Positions 11,418 to 20,383 of a stretch of DNA of 34,234 bases are shown here, one piece after another. The first letter of the stretch is position 1. Each line of letters starts with the position of its first letter. Under the pieces are notes generated by a model. That model did not search any database and was not told the origin of the DNA. It worked only from the letters and a program-made list of their open reading frames with translations. The stretch spans positions 1 to 34,234 of the IMG/VR virus record IMGVR_UViG_3300025889_000462. One strand, written 5' to 3'. The position numbers and the translations under genes were made by a program. The stretch is from a virus.

Positions 11418-11560
11418 AAAGGATTTTCAAATATAGTTGGATATTTTAACCACAATTTTTGTTGTACATCCATTCCATAATATACGTTGATAGGGGTAGT
11501 CATCGCACATACTAAAATTACAAAACTTGTAATGACAATAATTAATAAATAATTTTTCAT
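11405..11560 (-). CDS. 51-aa protein with N-terminal membrane segment
   Basis: The product begins MKNYLLIIVITSFVILVCAM, a positively charged start followed by a 16-18 residue hydrophobic helix, then a polar tail (TTPINVYYGMDVQQ...). It could be a membrane-anchored peptide or have a cleaved signal; the ILVC sequence is not a good lipobox because the residue before Cys is Val. The ATG at 11560 lies 2 nt after the DNA polymerase stop, so it is the last gene of the replication operon. Function unknown. Confidence 0.6.
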   Translation of the reverse strand: MKNYLLIIVITSFVILVCAMTTPINVYYGMDVQQKLWLKYPTIFENPFRFK

Positions 11561-11562
11561 GC

Positions 11563-13431
11563 TCATTCTTTTGCTTCACCCCAGGAAGGTCCTAAAGCTA
11601 TATCTACTTTAAAAGGTACTTTTAAACCTTCAATACAATTTTCCATTATCTCTTTTACTTGTTGTGTATCTTTCTCTTCGTTAATACTAAAACAAAGTTC
11701 ATCATGAATTTGTAATAAAGGCATATAACCTGCTTTACAACATTCAATCATAGCTACTTTAGATTGATCTGCAGCAGATCCTTGAATTAATCTGTTCAGT
11801 GCTTTGTAAGTTCCTGATCTTCTAATATTATTTCCATAATGAGCTTTTGCTTCTTCGTATGGCATTGATTTGTGCATATCCCACGTGTTAGGTTCCCACG
11901 TGTTGAAACGACACTTACGACCTTTTAGTGTTCGTATAAAACCAAACTTAGCTGCTGAGTTCATAACTTCGGTGGCCAATTTTTTAACAAATGGAACACG
12001 TTGATCATATTGCTGAAGTAATTGCATTGCTTTATCTTTGGAAATTCCTAATTCTTTCGATAATTTATTTTTCCCCATACCGTAAAATATTCCAAGGTTT
12101 ATAGTTTTGGCCGCGGTTCGTGATATGCCTGCCATGTCTGCTACTAATTGATGAAAGTCAGCTGCCTCATCCTGATACGCTTGGATAAACTCCTCTGCTC
12201 CTGTAAATCCTTTATCTACGGCTGCTGCGTAATGAGCTACGAGTCTTGGTTCTTGTTGAGAATAATCAAAACTACCCCACTGTCTTCCTTCTTCCGGTAA
12301 GAATAAACTTCTAATTTTATTGCCAAATTCTTTATTTCGAGCCGGTATTTGCTGTAAATTCATATTCGAATAACTAAGTCTACCAGAAACAGTTCCACCT
12401 CCCTCTGATTTTAATTGATGAATCTCTGAATGAATACGACCTTTATGAGTAAATCGTTCAATACTATCTAAAAAAGTAGAGTGAAATTTATTAATCTCTC
12501 TTACATTACGAATAAGTTTAGAAATACTATGTTCAGAATTTTCTAACCAATTAGATGTAAAGCTAGGCTCCTGGGACTTTTCTGTTAAGGGATATTCAAT
12601 TCCTAATTTATCATAAATTTTAGCAACCGATCTTGCAGCCCATATATCTACGGACATGCCTGTCATATCTTTAATCGTTTTTAAAATTTTATTTTCCTCA
12701 GATATAAAGTCTTTTCTTAATCCTTTTATCTTTTCTAAATTTACACGCATGCCTCTCATACGCATTTCAATTAAATTAGGTAACAACTCTTTTTCTAGTT
12801 CCCAAACTTCTTGTAAATTTTCTCGTATAATAATAGGTTTAAAATGGTTCCAAAGTTTATAAGTAAGTGCAGCATCTTGTTCTGCATATTGTCCAACATA
12901 ACCTGCAGGCATCTTCCACATATCTGCTTTTGGATCGATACCCCATTCCTTTGCTCGTTCTTTTAAATAGACTTCAGATTTTATTTCCCCTAAATAATCT
13001 GCAGCTAACGCATTTAAAGAATAACTCCATCTGTTTTCATCCACGATTGCCGCTGCAATCATGGTATCAATAATCTCTCCTCTTATTTCAAAACCATTTA
13101 TTTTTAACCAACCTACATCGTAAGCTGCATTATGAAATATTTTAGGACAAGGTAACTTTAATATGTCTTGTATGAATGCTGTAGTAATTGCTTCATCCAT
13201 ATTACCACCTGCATCATGTCTTATAGGAAAATACCATTGCTTACCTGCTGTAGCCACAGCAAAACCTACAATGTATCCATCAAACCTAGGCCATCCTGGT
13301 CCAAGTGTTTTTATGTTCGGATCTTTTGTTTCTAAGTCAATTGCAATTGCATCTGCATGAGTAAGATCAGGATACTCAGAAGGACAACACCAATCTGATT
13401 CCTGGTATTGAAAGTTAAGCTGGTGTGTCAT
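11563..13431 (-). CDS. polA: Family A DNA polymerase with 3'-5' exonuclease domain
   Basis: This is the phage replicative DNA polymerase, 622 residues, of the Pol I/T7 gp5 type. The exonuclease domain has IDLETKD (Asp32, Glu34), HNAAYDVGWL (Asp105) and YAEQDAALTY (Tyr182, Asp186), so proofreading is probably active. The polymerase domain has motif A SFDYSQQEPR (Asp389), motif B RTAAKTINLGIFYG (438-451; Lys442, Tyr450) and motif C LQIHDEL (Asp577, Glu578). Leu446 occupies the position of E. coli Pol I Phe762. There is no 5'-nuclease domain, as usual for phage enzymes. The ATG at 13431 has GGAGA upstream and overlaps the methyltransferase gene by 17 nt. Confidence 0.97.
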   Translation of the reverse strand: MTHQLNFQYQESDWCCPSEYPDLTHADAIAIDLETKDPNIKTLGPGWPRFDGYIVGFAVATAGKQWYFPIRHDAGGNMDEAITTAFIQDILKLPCPKIFHNAAYDVGWLKINGFEIRGEIIDTMIAAAIVDENRWSYSLNALAADYLGEIKSEVYLKERAKEWGIDPKADMWKMPAGYVGQYAEQDAALTYKLWNHFKPIIIRENLQEVWELEKELLPNLIEMRMRGMRVNLEKIKGLRKDFISEENKILKTIKDMTGMSVDIWAARSVAKIYDKLGIEYPLTEKSQEPSFTSNWLENSEHSISKLIRNVREINKFHSTFLDSIERFTHKGRIHSEIHQLKSEGGGTVSGRLSYSNMNLQQIPARNKEFGNKIRSLFLPEEGRQWGSFDYSQQEPRLVAHYAAAVDKGFTGAEEFIQAYQDEAADFHQLVADMAGISRTAAKTINLGIFYGMGKNKLSKELGISKDKAMQLLQQYDQRVPFVKKLATEVMNSAAKFGFIRTLKGRKCRFNTWEPNTWDMHKSMPYEEAKAHYGNNIRRSGTYKALNRLIQGSAADQSKVAMIECCKAGYMPLLQIHDELCFSINEEKDTQQVKEIMENCIEGLKVPFKVDIALGPSWGEAKE

Positions 13432-14107
13432 TTGGATCTCCGTTTGCGTAATATATTTTACTATTTTCCAAAGTAGATAACTTCGGTAATGTTGTATTTA
13501 TAAATATTATATCCATTGCCATTAATTTACAATTAATAAATAAAGATTCACAATCAAAAACTTTAAAATTATTATTTGCCATGTAATTTATATAATGTTC
13601 AAATAATGGAGCTCCAATGTTATTAGCATGCACAGGGCATTCTAGCTGCACAAATTTTGTTTTTTGAAACAAATCCATAGATCCTTCAATAATTTCTAAT
13701 TCTGCCCCTTGTACATCCATTTTAATAACATCATAAGATTGATCGGGAACAATATATTTTAGTGGTTTAGTCATTACTTTTTCTTTTTCAAATTTTACAT
13801 TTGAATTTTCTTCATATAATGAATTACCAGTACTTGCGTCTGATAAACTAATATTAAATTCTCTTTCCTCTACTTTTTGAGCAACAGCCTCTTTGTAATA
13901 AGTTCCTAAAATTTCTAGTTTTTCTCTATATTTATCATTAAAATCTATTAAATAATAATTAGCACTTGGGTAAATTAATTTTAACCTAGAAGTCCAGGAT
14001 CCTTGGTAACAACCCACATCAATGACGTTATTTATTTGAACATTAAATTCTTTTAATCTTTTGTAAAAATTTAAATATACTTCAATCGGTTTCTTTGCTT
14101 CCTTCAT
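13415..14107 (-). CDS. FkbM-family SAM-dependent methyltransferase (second copy)
   Basis: 230 residues. A SAM-binding motif I, NNVIDVGCYQGSW (26-38), and the FkbM-type post-motif DVIKMDVQGAELEIIEG (126-142) are clear; QLECP follows. FkbM enzymes usually O-methylate sugars or polyketides, so this may modify a glycan or another small molecule; the substrate cannot be read from the sequence. The frame could start at TTG 14116, but ATG 14107 is preferred. It overlaps both neighbours, between the other FkbM gene and DNA polymerase. The two FkbM proteins are clearly different in sequence, so they are not a recent duplication. Confidence 0.88.
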   Translation of the reverse strand: MKEAKKPIEVYLNFYKRLKEFNVQINNVIDVGCYQGSWTSRLKLIYPSANYYLIDFNDKYREKLEILGTYYKEAVAQKVEEREFNISLSDASTGNSLYEENSNVKFEKEKVMTKPLKYIVPDQSYDVIKMDVQGAELEIIEGSMDLFQKTKFVQLECPVHANNIGAPLFEHYINYMANNNFKVFDCESLFINCKLMAMDIIFINTTLPKLSTLENSKIYYANGDPNDTPA

Positions 14108-14804
14108 ATTCTCCAATCATCATTTGATTTTGAAAAACCATATCATTTGTTTTATTTTTATACCTATCTATTACATCTTTAAATTTATAATTGGGTAGTA
14201 AATTAAACATTTCTTGTTTATCGTGGTCTCCATCAAATTCAATTAATATTGCAGGTTTAGTTCTTTTAATAAAGTTCAATCCTCCTTTTAAAACATCTAA
14301 TTCAGATCCTTCTGCATCTATTTTTAACAAATCACATTTAGTTAAAAAATTAAATTTATTATCTAATTTAATTTCTAGTATAGGATATCCCCATGGTTTA
14401 TTTAATCCTCTAACAGTCATAGCTCCTGTATTAAAACCACAAAAATTTGTTTCGTTATATATTAGTTCTTCTATAGGAACGATTGCATCATTGTTTCCAA
14501 TAATTTCTAAAAAATTAGTTACATTAAAACATTCATTGTGAATTAAATTATAAGATAATAATTGATTTAAAAATCTTTGTATTTCAAAAGTGTACACATG
14601 TTTACATATTTTAGCCATTTCTACAGTATGAGTTCCTACATGCGCTCCTACTTCAATTACAATAGATTCTTTGTTTAAAATACTTTTATAAGCTTTGTAT
14701 ACATTAGTTTCCCATTCTCCATTAACTTTAATAATATCTTTAATATACGAATCACATTTTGGAATTAAAATAGAATGCCCAAAGTTTATTACTTTATCGA
14801 TCAT
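14082..14804 (-). CDS. FkbM-family SAM-dependent methyltransferase (first copy)
   Basis: 240 residues. SAM motif I IVIEVGAHVGTHTVEMA (48-64), then DLLKIDAEGSELDVLKGG (158-175) and ILIEFDGDH (187-195) give the standard FkbM order. It is a probable O-methyltransferase acting on a hydroxyl of a sugar or similar acceptor. ATG 14804 overlaps the stop of the PAPS-reductase-like gene in ATGA and has AAGGG nine bases upstream, so it is preferred to ATG 14813. The gene is very AT-rich, even for this window. With the next gene it forms a tandem FkbM pair embedded in the replication operon. Confidence 0.9.
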   Translation of the reverse strand: MIDKVINFGHSILIPKCDSYIKDIIKVNGEWETNVYKAYKSILNKESIVIEVGAHVGTHTVEMAKICKHVYTFEIQRFLNQLLSYNLIHNECFNVTNFLEIIGNNDAIVPIEELIYNETNFCGFNTGAMTVRGLNKPWGYPILEIKLDNKFNFLTKCDLLKIDAEGSELDVLKGGLNFIKRTKPAILIEFDGDHDKQEMFNLLPNYKFKDVIDRYKNKTNDMVFQNQMMIGEYEGSKETD

Positions 14805-15664
14805 ACTCCACACATCCCTTCACATTCTAAATTAAATAAATCAGGATGGTTATCTTTAGGATCTAAATCAACTTCATCTAAAGGTTTGCATTTTCTATGA
14901 ACAAAGTTTTTAACTTTTGGATTATGCATACGCATCTCTTTATCAAATTGAACAGCATCTGCAAACTCTTTTGGTCTATTTTTTTTCATATCTATCCAAA
15001 ATGCATCATCATGGAAGGGACATCCAATACAAGCAGACTTTGCCGGGCGTTTATAATTTTTATTGTCATACCATTTTAAACAATCCTCCCGGGACATTTT
15101 TTTCTCTATCAAAGGCCATCGGTTACATTGCCACCAAAATCGTGATGGCTTCATTCTCATAATTTCATCTGTAGATATTCCTACCCAAACTTCTACCCAT
15201 TGATCTTTTTTCATTTTTTGTCTTGGCTTGTAACCCATGAGCTCTCTAATCTTTTTAGCAATAGGAGTAATTTTATATTCTCTTGTACATTGTCTTCGTC
15301 CCATTCCTTTTTTACCTTCATCATTTAACGTATAAAAAGGTGCAGAGGCAAATTGATTACCACCTGGTCCAAGAGCCGTGAGTATGTCTTCGCGAATATT
15401 TCCTTTCATACAAGTATGCAAAGGTATGCTGACATTGTTCTTTAACCATTCTAGATGTTCATATACAGTCGGAGGTTCCCAACCGGTGTCTGCAAAAATC
15501 ATAGCATCAGGTTTTACATCAAAAGCTCCTTCATGAGCCATCAATGCAAGTGTGGAAGATTGCACACCAGCTCCTAATGATAAAATTCTCATGGTAGGTT
15601 CACCAATAAATTTAGTTTCATCAGCCCCTGCTACGAGTCTGAAGTCATTTTTACTAATACTCAT
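14801..15664 (-). CDS. PAPS reductase-like (adenine nucleotide alpha hydrolase) protein
   Basis: 287 residues. The PP-loop SLGAGVQSST (29-38), followed by MIFADTGWEPPTVYEHLEWL, identifies the PP-loop ATP pyrophosphatase/PAPS reductase superfamily, which activates substrates by adenylation or handles sulfonucleotides. RRQCTREYKI (123-132) and the pair SACIGCPFHDD (210-220), with Cys126, Cys212 and Cys215, could bind an iron-sulfur cluster or zinc; more Cys lie at the C-terminus (ECEGMCGV). Phage members are typically of unknown substrate: tRNA or DNA thiolation, or base modification, are possible. The start overlaps the DUF3310 stop (ATGA); MRIL at residue 25 is an alternative start. Confidence 0.88.
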   Translation of the reverse strand: MSISKNDFRLVAGADETKFIGEPTMRILSLGAGVQSSTLALMAHEGAFDVKPDAMIFADTGWEPPTVYEHLEWLKNNVSIPLHTCMKGNIREDILTALGPGGNQFASAPFYTLNDEGKKGMGRRQCTREYKITPIAKKIRELMGYKPRQKMKKDQWVEVWVGISTDEIMRMKPSRFWWQCNRWPLIEKKMSREDCLKWYDNKNYKRPAKSACIGCPFHDDAFWIDMKKNRPKEFADAVQFDKEMRMHNPKVKNFVHRKCKPLDEVDLDPKDNHPDLFNLECEGMCGV

Positions 15665-15900
15665 GATTTATTATTACGTAATCGTTCTATTTCTAATTCA
15701 CAATAATGAATAATTTTTTTTAAATCTTCAATTCCATTTTTCTTTTGGTATCTCACAACATACTTAATTACATTCCCTTGAAAAAAATTTAAATTGTTTT
15801 CCATAACAAAATGAAAAGGTTGTATCTTTATTTTATAATGATCTCCTCCTTCTTGTCTTTCAGAAGGAAATACTTTTTCTAAATCAGATTTAGTGGACAT
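15661..15900 (-). CDS. DUF3310 protein
   Basis: 79 residues with the complete DUF3310 pattern: GGDHYKIKIQPFHFVMENNL (18-37), FFQGNVIKYVVRYQKKNGIE and DLKKIIHYCELEIE. DUF3310 proteins are small, common in phages and usually found in nucleotide-metabolism or replication regions; a nucleotide-binding or kinase-like role has been proposed but is not established. The ATG at 15900 overlaps the helicase gene by 11 nt, and its stop overlaps the next start (ATGA). Confidence 0.93.
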   Translation of the reverse strand: MSTKSDLEKVFPSERQEGGDHYKIKIQPFHFVMENNLNFFQGNVIKYVVRYQKKNGIEDLKKIIHYCELEIERLRNNKS

Positions 15901-17494
15901 AATTATCTTTATAGTTATTATAAATCTTTCCTAATGGAAAGTGATATTTGTGGTCTGTATTGATAAGGTGTAACGATTGTTTCGCTCTCGTCACACCTGT
16001 ATACCAAACTCTTAGTTCTTTAACTTTTTCTTCTTTGTTCTTTTTTTCAAAGTGGGACGGCCAATTGGCTTTAGAACAAATGACGACGTGGTCGGCTTCA
16101 GAGCCTTTAACACTGTGTATTGTATCAACAATGATTCTCGCTTTCTGGTCTAAGTTTATGTTGTTTTCCATACATTTTAAGAAATATCTTTTTTCAGAAT
16201 CCTTAATTTTTATGGTTAATCCATCCATCCAATCACTTTTCGGCTGTTGTAGACCTGCACGCAGCTGAAGTTCATCGTAATTAAATGGCTGATTCGGATG
16301 TGCAAAGCTCCATTTCTGGCTATCCGCTGACCGGTAGCCGTGATCAATGTTGGATATAAAAGTGTACATGGTGCATGCTTCTTCTCTTGTTAACGATCCA
16401 CCTTGCATCAACTTCTGCCAATAATTGATAGCTTGCCACTGTTGCACATTGAATGATTTATGTCCTTGGGTATTTTCATATACTAAACCCATATCGTACA
16501 ATTCTTTTTCTACTTCTTTTTTTACATCATGTATTCTTGCTAAAACCATCCAAGTTCCTTTCATTTCAAAGGGAACCTTTTTAACAGACATATATTTTTG
16601 TATATCACCCTCTACATTATTGGGAGAAAATATCTTCTCTTCTCTATGTCCTTCCGCAGCTAACATCATTAACTGTGAAAAATAATGTATTCGTTTAGGT
16701 ATTCTTCGTGATAATTCTAATACTTTCTTTTTACCTGGAAAGTGAATGAAAAAATCGACTTCAGCTCCATTCCATTCATAAATAGCTTGGTCATCATCTC
16801 CAGCTAAATAAACTTTTTCAGCTTGTTCCGCTAGTTTTAAAACAACGTCCCATTGTAATGGAGTTAGATCTTGAGCTTCATCAATCATAAGCACTTTAAA
16901 TTTAGGAACCGTTCCTTCGTCTACAAACTTCTGCAGCATGTCCGTAAAATCTAGACGATCATTTTGCCTTACACCAGGAGAAGATTCAAAGCTTTTAAAA
17001 TTTTCATATGCAGCAATAATAGAAACAAACTGTGGAAGTCTTACATGTTTTCTTGATTGTTGTTTATATAAAGCAATTGGATCCTGTTTCATATTTCGAG
17101 CTCTATCATAAACTTGCAAAGACCAATTATTAAAAACTTTTTGATCTTCCATACCATGTAAGTAATTAAGTTTAATCGTTCCGTAATCTGAATGAAATTG
17201 AAGCATATCTTCTTTTGGATCTAAGACCGGTATATGTGAGAATTGAGAGCGTGCAAAACTATGTATAGTAGAAAAATAAGGAAAGTCATCAGGCTTATAC
17301 CCAGGAAGACTCCCTGCAATTCTTTCAATCGTTTCATCCACCGCTTTATTCGTAAACGAAAAGTACGCGATTTCATGTGGTGATACACCTCTACGAAGAA
17401 AGTATTTAATCCTGCGTAGTAGTTGAAACGTCTTTCCAGTTCCAGGAGGTCCGAATATTTTAATTGTTTTCCCATGGAGCTTTTGCTTTAACAT
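15890..17494 (-). CDS. UvrD/Rep-like superfamily 1 helicase
   Basis: 534 residues. Walker A FGPPGTGKT (14-22), motif Ia/Ib region with FTNKAVDE and FSTIHSFA, motif II LMIDEAQDLTPLQW (202-215), motif III AGDDDQAIYEWNGA (231-244) and motif VI VWYTGVTRAKQSLHLI near the C-terminus give the SF1A layout. It is expected to translocate 3'-5' on ssDNA and unwind DNA, either at the phage fork or in recombination. The frame is open to 17641, but ATG 17494 has GAGG seven bases upstream and starts just before the Walker A region, so the upstream extension is rejected. It overlaps the primase gene by 35 nt. Confidence 0.95.
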   Translation of the reverse strand: MLKQKLHGKTIKIFGPPGTGKTFQLLRRIKYFLRRGVSPHEIAYFSFTNKAVDETIERIAGSLPGYKPDDFPYFSTIHSFARSQFSHIPVLDPKEDMLQFHSDYGTIKLNYLHGMEDQKVFNNWSLQVYDRARNMKQDPIALYKQQSRKHVRLPQFVSIIAAYENFKSFESSPGVRQNDRLDFTDMLQKFVDEGTVPKFKVLMIDEAQDLTPLQWDVVLKLAEQAEKVYLAGDDDQAIYEWNGAEVDFFIHFPGKKKVLELSRRIPKRIHYFSQLMMLAAEGHREEKIFSPNNVEGDIQKYMSVKKVPFEMKGTWMVLARIHDVKKEVEKELYDMGLVYENTQGHKSFNVQQWQAINYWQKLMQGGSLTREEACTMYTFISNIDHGYRSADSQKWSFAHPNQPFNYDELQLRAGLQQPKSDWMDGLTIKIKDSEKRYFLKCMENNINLDQKARIIVDTIHSVKGSEADHVVICSKANWPSHFEKKNKEEKVKELRVWYTGVTRAKQSLHLINTDHKYHFPLGKIYNNYKDNYVH

Positions 17495-19052
17495 GTTTAA
17501 CCTCTTTGTTTGTGTATTCTGGAAGTCTTGGCATTGCAACGATCCAATGTCTTGTTTGATGTCCTTCATGCTTTTTCTTTGGCTCTGCCCCTCCCGTCTG
17601 CAGGAATGTACTACATTCTCTATTAGACCAATTGTTACCAAGCTTTTTCATAAATCTTAGGAACGTTTCTGTTTTGAATCTAAGTTCCTTTGCCTGGTGT
17701 TTGTCCTCATGATCAAGCCATATGTAACCATTATCTATTTGATTGAAATCAGCATGGCTTTCTGAGTCCTCTATGAATTGTACCATACGACTATTAAAGA
17801 TGTCATCTTTCTCTTCAATATGGTCATAACCTTCTATATCTATCTTATTTTTAATTAATTCTTCTTTAAAATCACTCCAAGGATCCGGATTTTGTTTACT
17901 TGCTTTGAGATTTCTCCATACAATATCAGCAGCTAGCAGCTTTGCCCCAAATAATTGCTGAGAATATAATTCTTTATTATCCAATTTTATATTTGTACCA
18001 TTAACAGGTAGGACCCAATAAGGTTCAGGGTATACATTATATTTTTGTAATCTTCCAACTTCAGGCATCGCTTCATTAGGATTAATTCCAAACTTACATC
18101 CAACACATTTTTGTCTATTACAATGTGCTTTAGCAATAGATGTTTGACACTTATATTTATAATCTGTTTTTGTATGTTGTTTAATTAAAGTGTTTAACTC
18201 TTTTGGGTCTAATGGGGGCTCACCAATCATACGATTAAGTTCTCTGAAATGCTCTGGCCAATAATCCTCATCCGGATTTATTTTTTTACACATTACAGCA
18301 ACATTAAACATCGCATCATTTCTTCCTTCACCTTCTTCTACCCCGTTCTTTAAAAAACTTACAACACATGGAGGGTAACCTAACTTATCAAATTCTTGTT
18401 GATCTATTTTTAATTCATCAAATTGTTTTGGGGTAACTCTATATTGAGTTACAAAATTATATAAATCATTTAAGGGAACACCCATACCATTATCGTATAA
18501 TGCCATACGAGTAGTTCTTGCTGCATGTTGATAAGGTAAGTTTACAAAATTACCTTTGCTTTTATCTTCCCACTTCTCAGGAGTTAGATCGACCTGATCT
18601 TGAGCAGGAAATATATCTGTTGTAGTTCCAGCAACTCCAAGATCCGCTGCATAGTCATTTAATAATCTTCTCATTTTAAATGCTGGTACAGAACCATCAA
18701 TGTGTAATACTAAATGTAATCCATTTGATTTTGATCGGTAAGGAACTAAGGGATATTTTCTTTCTCTTACCGTTTTAATTAATTCTTTGTGATTTAAATT
18801 ATAAACATCTACATCAATGACTCCCCATGAACATGTAGAATCATCTTTAATAGGAACCGTTCCTATGTGCCGTGTGCCGTTAATGTGTGCACGGAAATCT
18901 TCTATCGTAACTGGTTTTTTATTTATCCAGCTATCGTATTCTCTTTTACCGTTGGGTTTTGTCTTTTCCGTTGCTTTCGACTCACCATAATATGTTGTAC
19001 TGCCCTGGAACAGTTCCATGAACTGTTCCAGAGTTGTTGCTTCCGTGGACAT
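17460..19052 (-). CDS. Archaeo-eukaryotic-type primase-polymerase
   Basis: 530 residues. The N-terminal domain has the AEP signature: the catalytic pair WGVIDVDVYN (Asp80, Asp82), then YRSKSNGLHLVLHID with the SxxxH-type motif (Ser109, His113), and TTDIFPAQD with a probable third acidic residue. A GRNDAMFNVAVMC segment (243-255) resembles PriCT-type C-terminal primase regions. Four cysteines (302, 311, 316, 319; C-x8-C-x4-C-x2-C) could bind zinc or an Fe-S cluster. The C-terminal 200 residues have no recognised domain; there is no fused helicase. It probably makes primers for the phage polymerase. The start overlaps the upstream stop (TAATG). Confidence 0.88.
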   Translation of the reverse strand: MSTEATTLEQFMELFQGSTTYYGESKATEKTKPNGKREYDSWINKKPVTIEDFRAHINGTRHIGTVPIKDDSTCSWGVIDVDVYNLNHKELIKTVRERKYPLVPYRSKSNGLHLVLHIDGSVPAFKMRRLLNDYAADLGVAGTTTDIFPAQDQVDLTPEKWEDKSKGNFVNLPYQHAARTTRMALYDNGMGVPLNDLYNFVTQYRVTPKQFDELKIDQQEFDKLGYPPCVVSFLKNGVEEGEGRNDAMFNVAVMCKKINPDEDYWPEHFRELNRMIGEPPLDPKELNTLIKQHTKTDYKYKCQTSIAKAHCNRQKCVGCKFGINPNEAMPEVGRLQKYNVYPEPYWVLPVNGTNIKLDNKELYSQQLFGAKLLAADIVWRNLKASKQNPDPWSDFKEELIKNKIDIEGYDHIEEKDDIFNSRMVQFIEDSESHADFNQIDNGYIWLDHEDKHQAKELRFKTETFLRFMKKLGNNWSNRECSTFLQTGGAEPKKKHEGHQTRHWIVAMPRLPEYTNKEVKHVKAKAPWENN

Positions 19053-19837
19053 TAAAACGGAGCTTTTTCAGTATTAACTTCAGTTGAGTGATTAACTTTT
19101 ACTGAGCCTACATTACATGATTTATAAAACTCATGTGCAGCACTTAAGACCTCTTGATTAGGTACTTGACCCATATGTTCAATTTCCCAACCGTACCAAG
19201 ATCCAAGATTATTTTTTTCCAATTGCGTTCTAAGTTTATACATTTGCGTAAACATAGCAGGTTGGAATAAAGAACCATCTTTTTTTCTAGATCTTACAGA
19301 CATCATCATAGAGTTCCACTTTTTAGATTTTTTTCTTTGAGTGGACTTCATTGTAATTAATGCTGTCTCGGTTGGTCTATCATTTTCAACTAGCAAAACA
19401 TAATGTGAAGCAGTTTCTTCTACATAGTTTCCATTTTCTAATCTATCTTTATTAGAATCGTCCCTAGTTGTTTTAGACATAATATCAGAGTCAGATGCAT
19501 GTATTGCTGCAGGTGCTCCTGATCCTTCTGTACCTCTGTCTCTCCACTCGATATACTCTAACTTATAAAAGCATGGCACAACTGCGATACCTTTATCATA
19601 AAGTCTATCGGTTACAGTATTATAAATCATACCAGGCTTTGCTGCTTCGATATAATTCGCATCACCCATTGTAACCTGTGGTGAAAGTTGTCCTAAAATT
19701 TTTAGGAAAGGTAATGCTAAATCTTTTGTTGACATGTTTTCAAAACCTGCCTCTGCAAAAGATTCTATGTTGATTGCAGCAATTTCTGATGTTGGTTTCT
19801 TTATTACTGCATTCGTTTTTACTTGCTCTTTAGACAT
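19052..19837 (-). CDS. Conserved replication-region protein, possibly ssDNA-binding
   Basis: 261 residues. The segment MSTKDLALPFLKILGQLSPQ (35-54) followed by PGMIYNTVTDRLYDKGIAVVPCFYKLEYIEW is a pattern I recall from a conserved phage protein placed next to primases and exonucleases; a role as ssDNA-binding or annealing protein is suspected from context only. A Ser/Lys/Met-rich stretch (STQRKKSKKWNSMMMSVRSR) could contact nucleic acid. No catalytic motif is visible. The ATG at 19837 has AAGGAGG upstream, the strongest SD in the operon, consistent with high expression. Confidence 0.7.
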   Translation of the reverse strand: MSKEQVKTNAVIKKPTSEIAAINIESFAEAGFENMSTKDLALPFLKILGQLSPQVTMGDANYIEAAKPGMIYNTVTDRLYDKGIAVVPCFYKLEYIEWRDRGTEGSGAPAAIHASDSDIMSKTTRDDSNKDRLENGNYVEETASHYVLLVENDRPTETALITMKSTQRKKSKKWNSMMMSVRSRKKDGSLFQPAMFTQMYKLRTQLEKNNLGSWYGWEIEHMGQVPNQEVLSAAHEFYKSCNVGSVKVNHSTEVNTEKAPF

Positions 19838-19846
19838 GCGTCCTCC

Positions 19847-20383
19847 TTATTTTTTCGTTATTTTTGTTTTATTTGAGACATACACTCCAAACAAATCCAT
19901 TGGAAGTTCTTTTCCATCCTCGATTTGTTCTCGTGCAAATGCTTTTAAAGTCATAGGTTCAACTTTTTCTTTTTTATCATAGTTGAATCCATTCTCTTCG
20001 CATACTTGTATAAGTCTCGATACAAGATTATCCTGGCCCTTATTGAACGAAGCGGTGACAGTGTTTTTGATCATATCGCCGTGGCCTTTTTGTCTTAACC
20101 ACTGATATGCCTCGTCTGTACGGGTCGCTGGAATTTTAGCAGATATCATAGGTTTTACTTCAACAGTAGAACCATCCTCTAATTTAATCATAGAGACACC
20201 TAGTTCGGTCATGATTTCTGGGATCTTATTTTCTTCTAACTCACGAACTTTTTCTTTCAAGTTTTTTAATTCGATCTCTTTGAGTTCGAAAATTTCTTGA
20301 AGGTTTTGAAGTTCATTACAAGCAGAAGAAAGTTTCTTAATTGATGCATCATTTACATCAACTGATACTTTTTCTATATCCAT
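19847..20383 (-). CDS. Coiled-coil protein, first gene of the replication operon
   Basis: 178 residues. An N-terminal coiled coil (about 25-60, LKEIELKNLKEKVRELEE) leads into a small folded domain with MIKLEDGSTVEVKPMISAKI and AYQWLRQKGHGDMIKNTV. The type is common as the first gene of marine phage replication modules, as I recall, and its function is unknown to me; Gam-like DNA-end protection is only a guess from the coiled-coil layout. The frame is open to 20422, but ATG 20383 has AGGAGG five bases upstream. It follows the promoter at 20401-20429. Confidence 0.75.
   Translation of the reverse strand: MDIEKVSVDVNDASIKKLSSACNELQNLQEIFELKEIELKNLKEKVRELEENKIPEIMTELGVSMIKLEDGSTVEVKPMISAKIPATRTDEAYQWLRQKGHGDMIKNTVTASFNKGQDNLVSRLIQVCEENGFNYDKKEKVEPMTLKAFAREQIEDGKELPMDLFGVYVSNKTKITKK

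Noticed and set aside
15494-15592. Shorter start (MRILSLGAG) for the PAPS-reductase-like protein
   Set aside because: It starts close to the PP-loop, but ATG 15664 forms an ATGA junction with the upstream stop, as at other genes in this operon, so the longer form is kept with the short one as an alternative.
17221-17475. Leftward 84-codon frame with a hydrophobic C-terminus
   Set aside because: It lies entirely within the helicase gene across its Walker A region in another frame; the helicase motifs show which frame is real.
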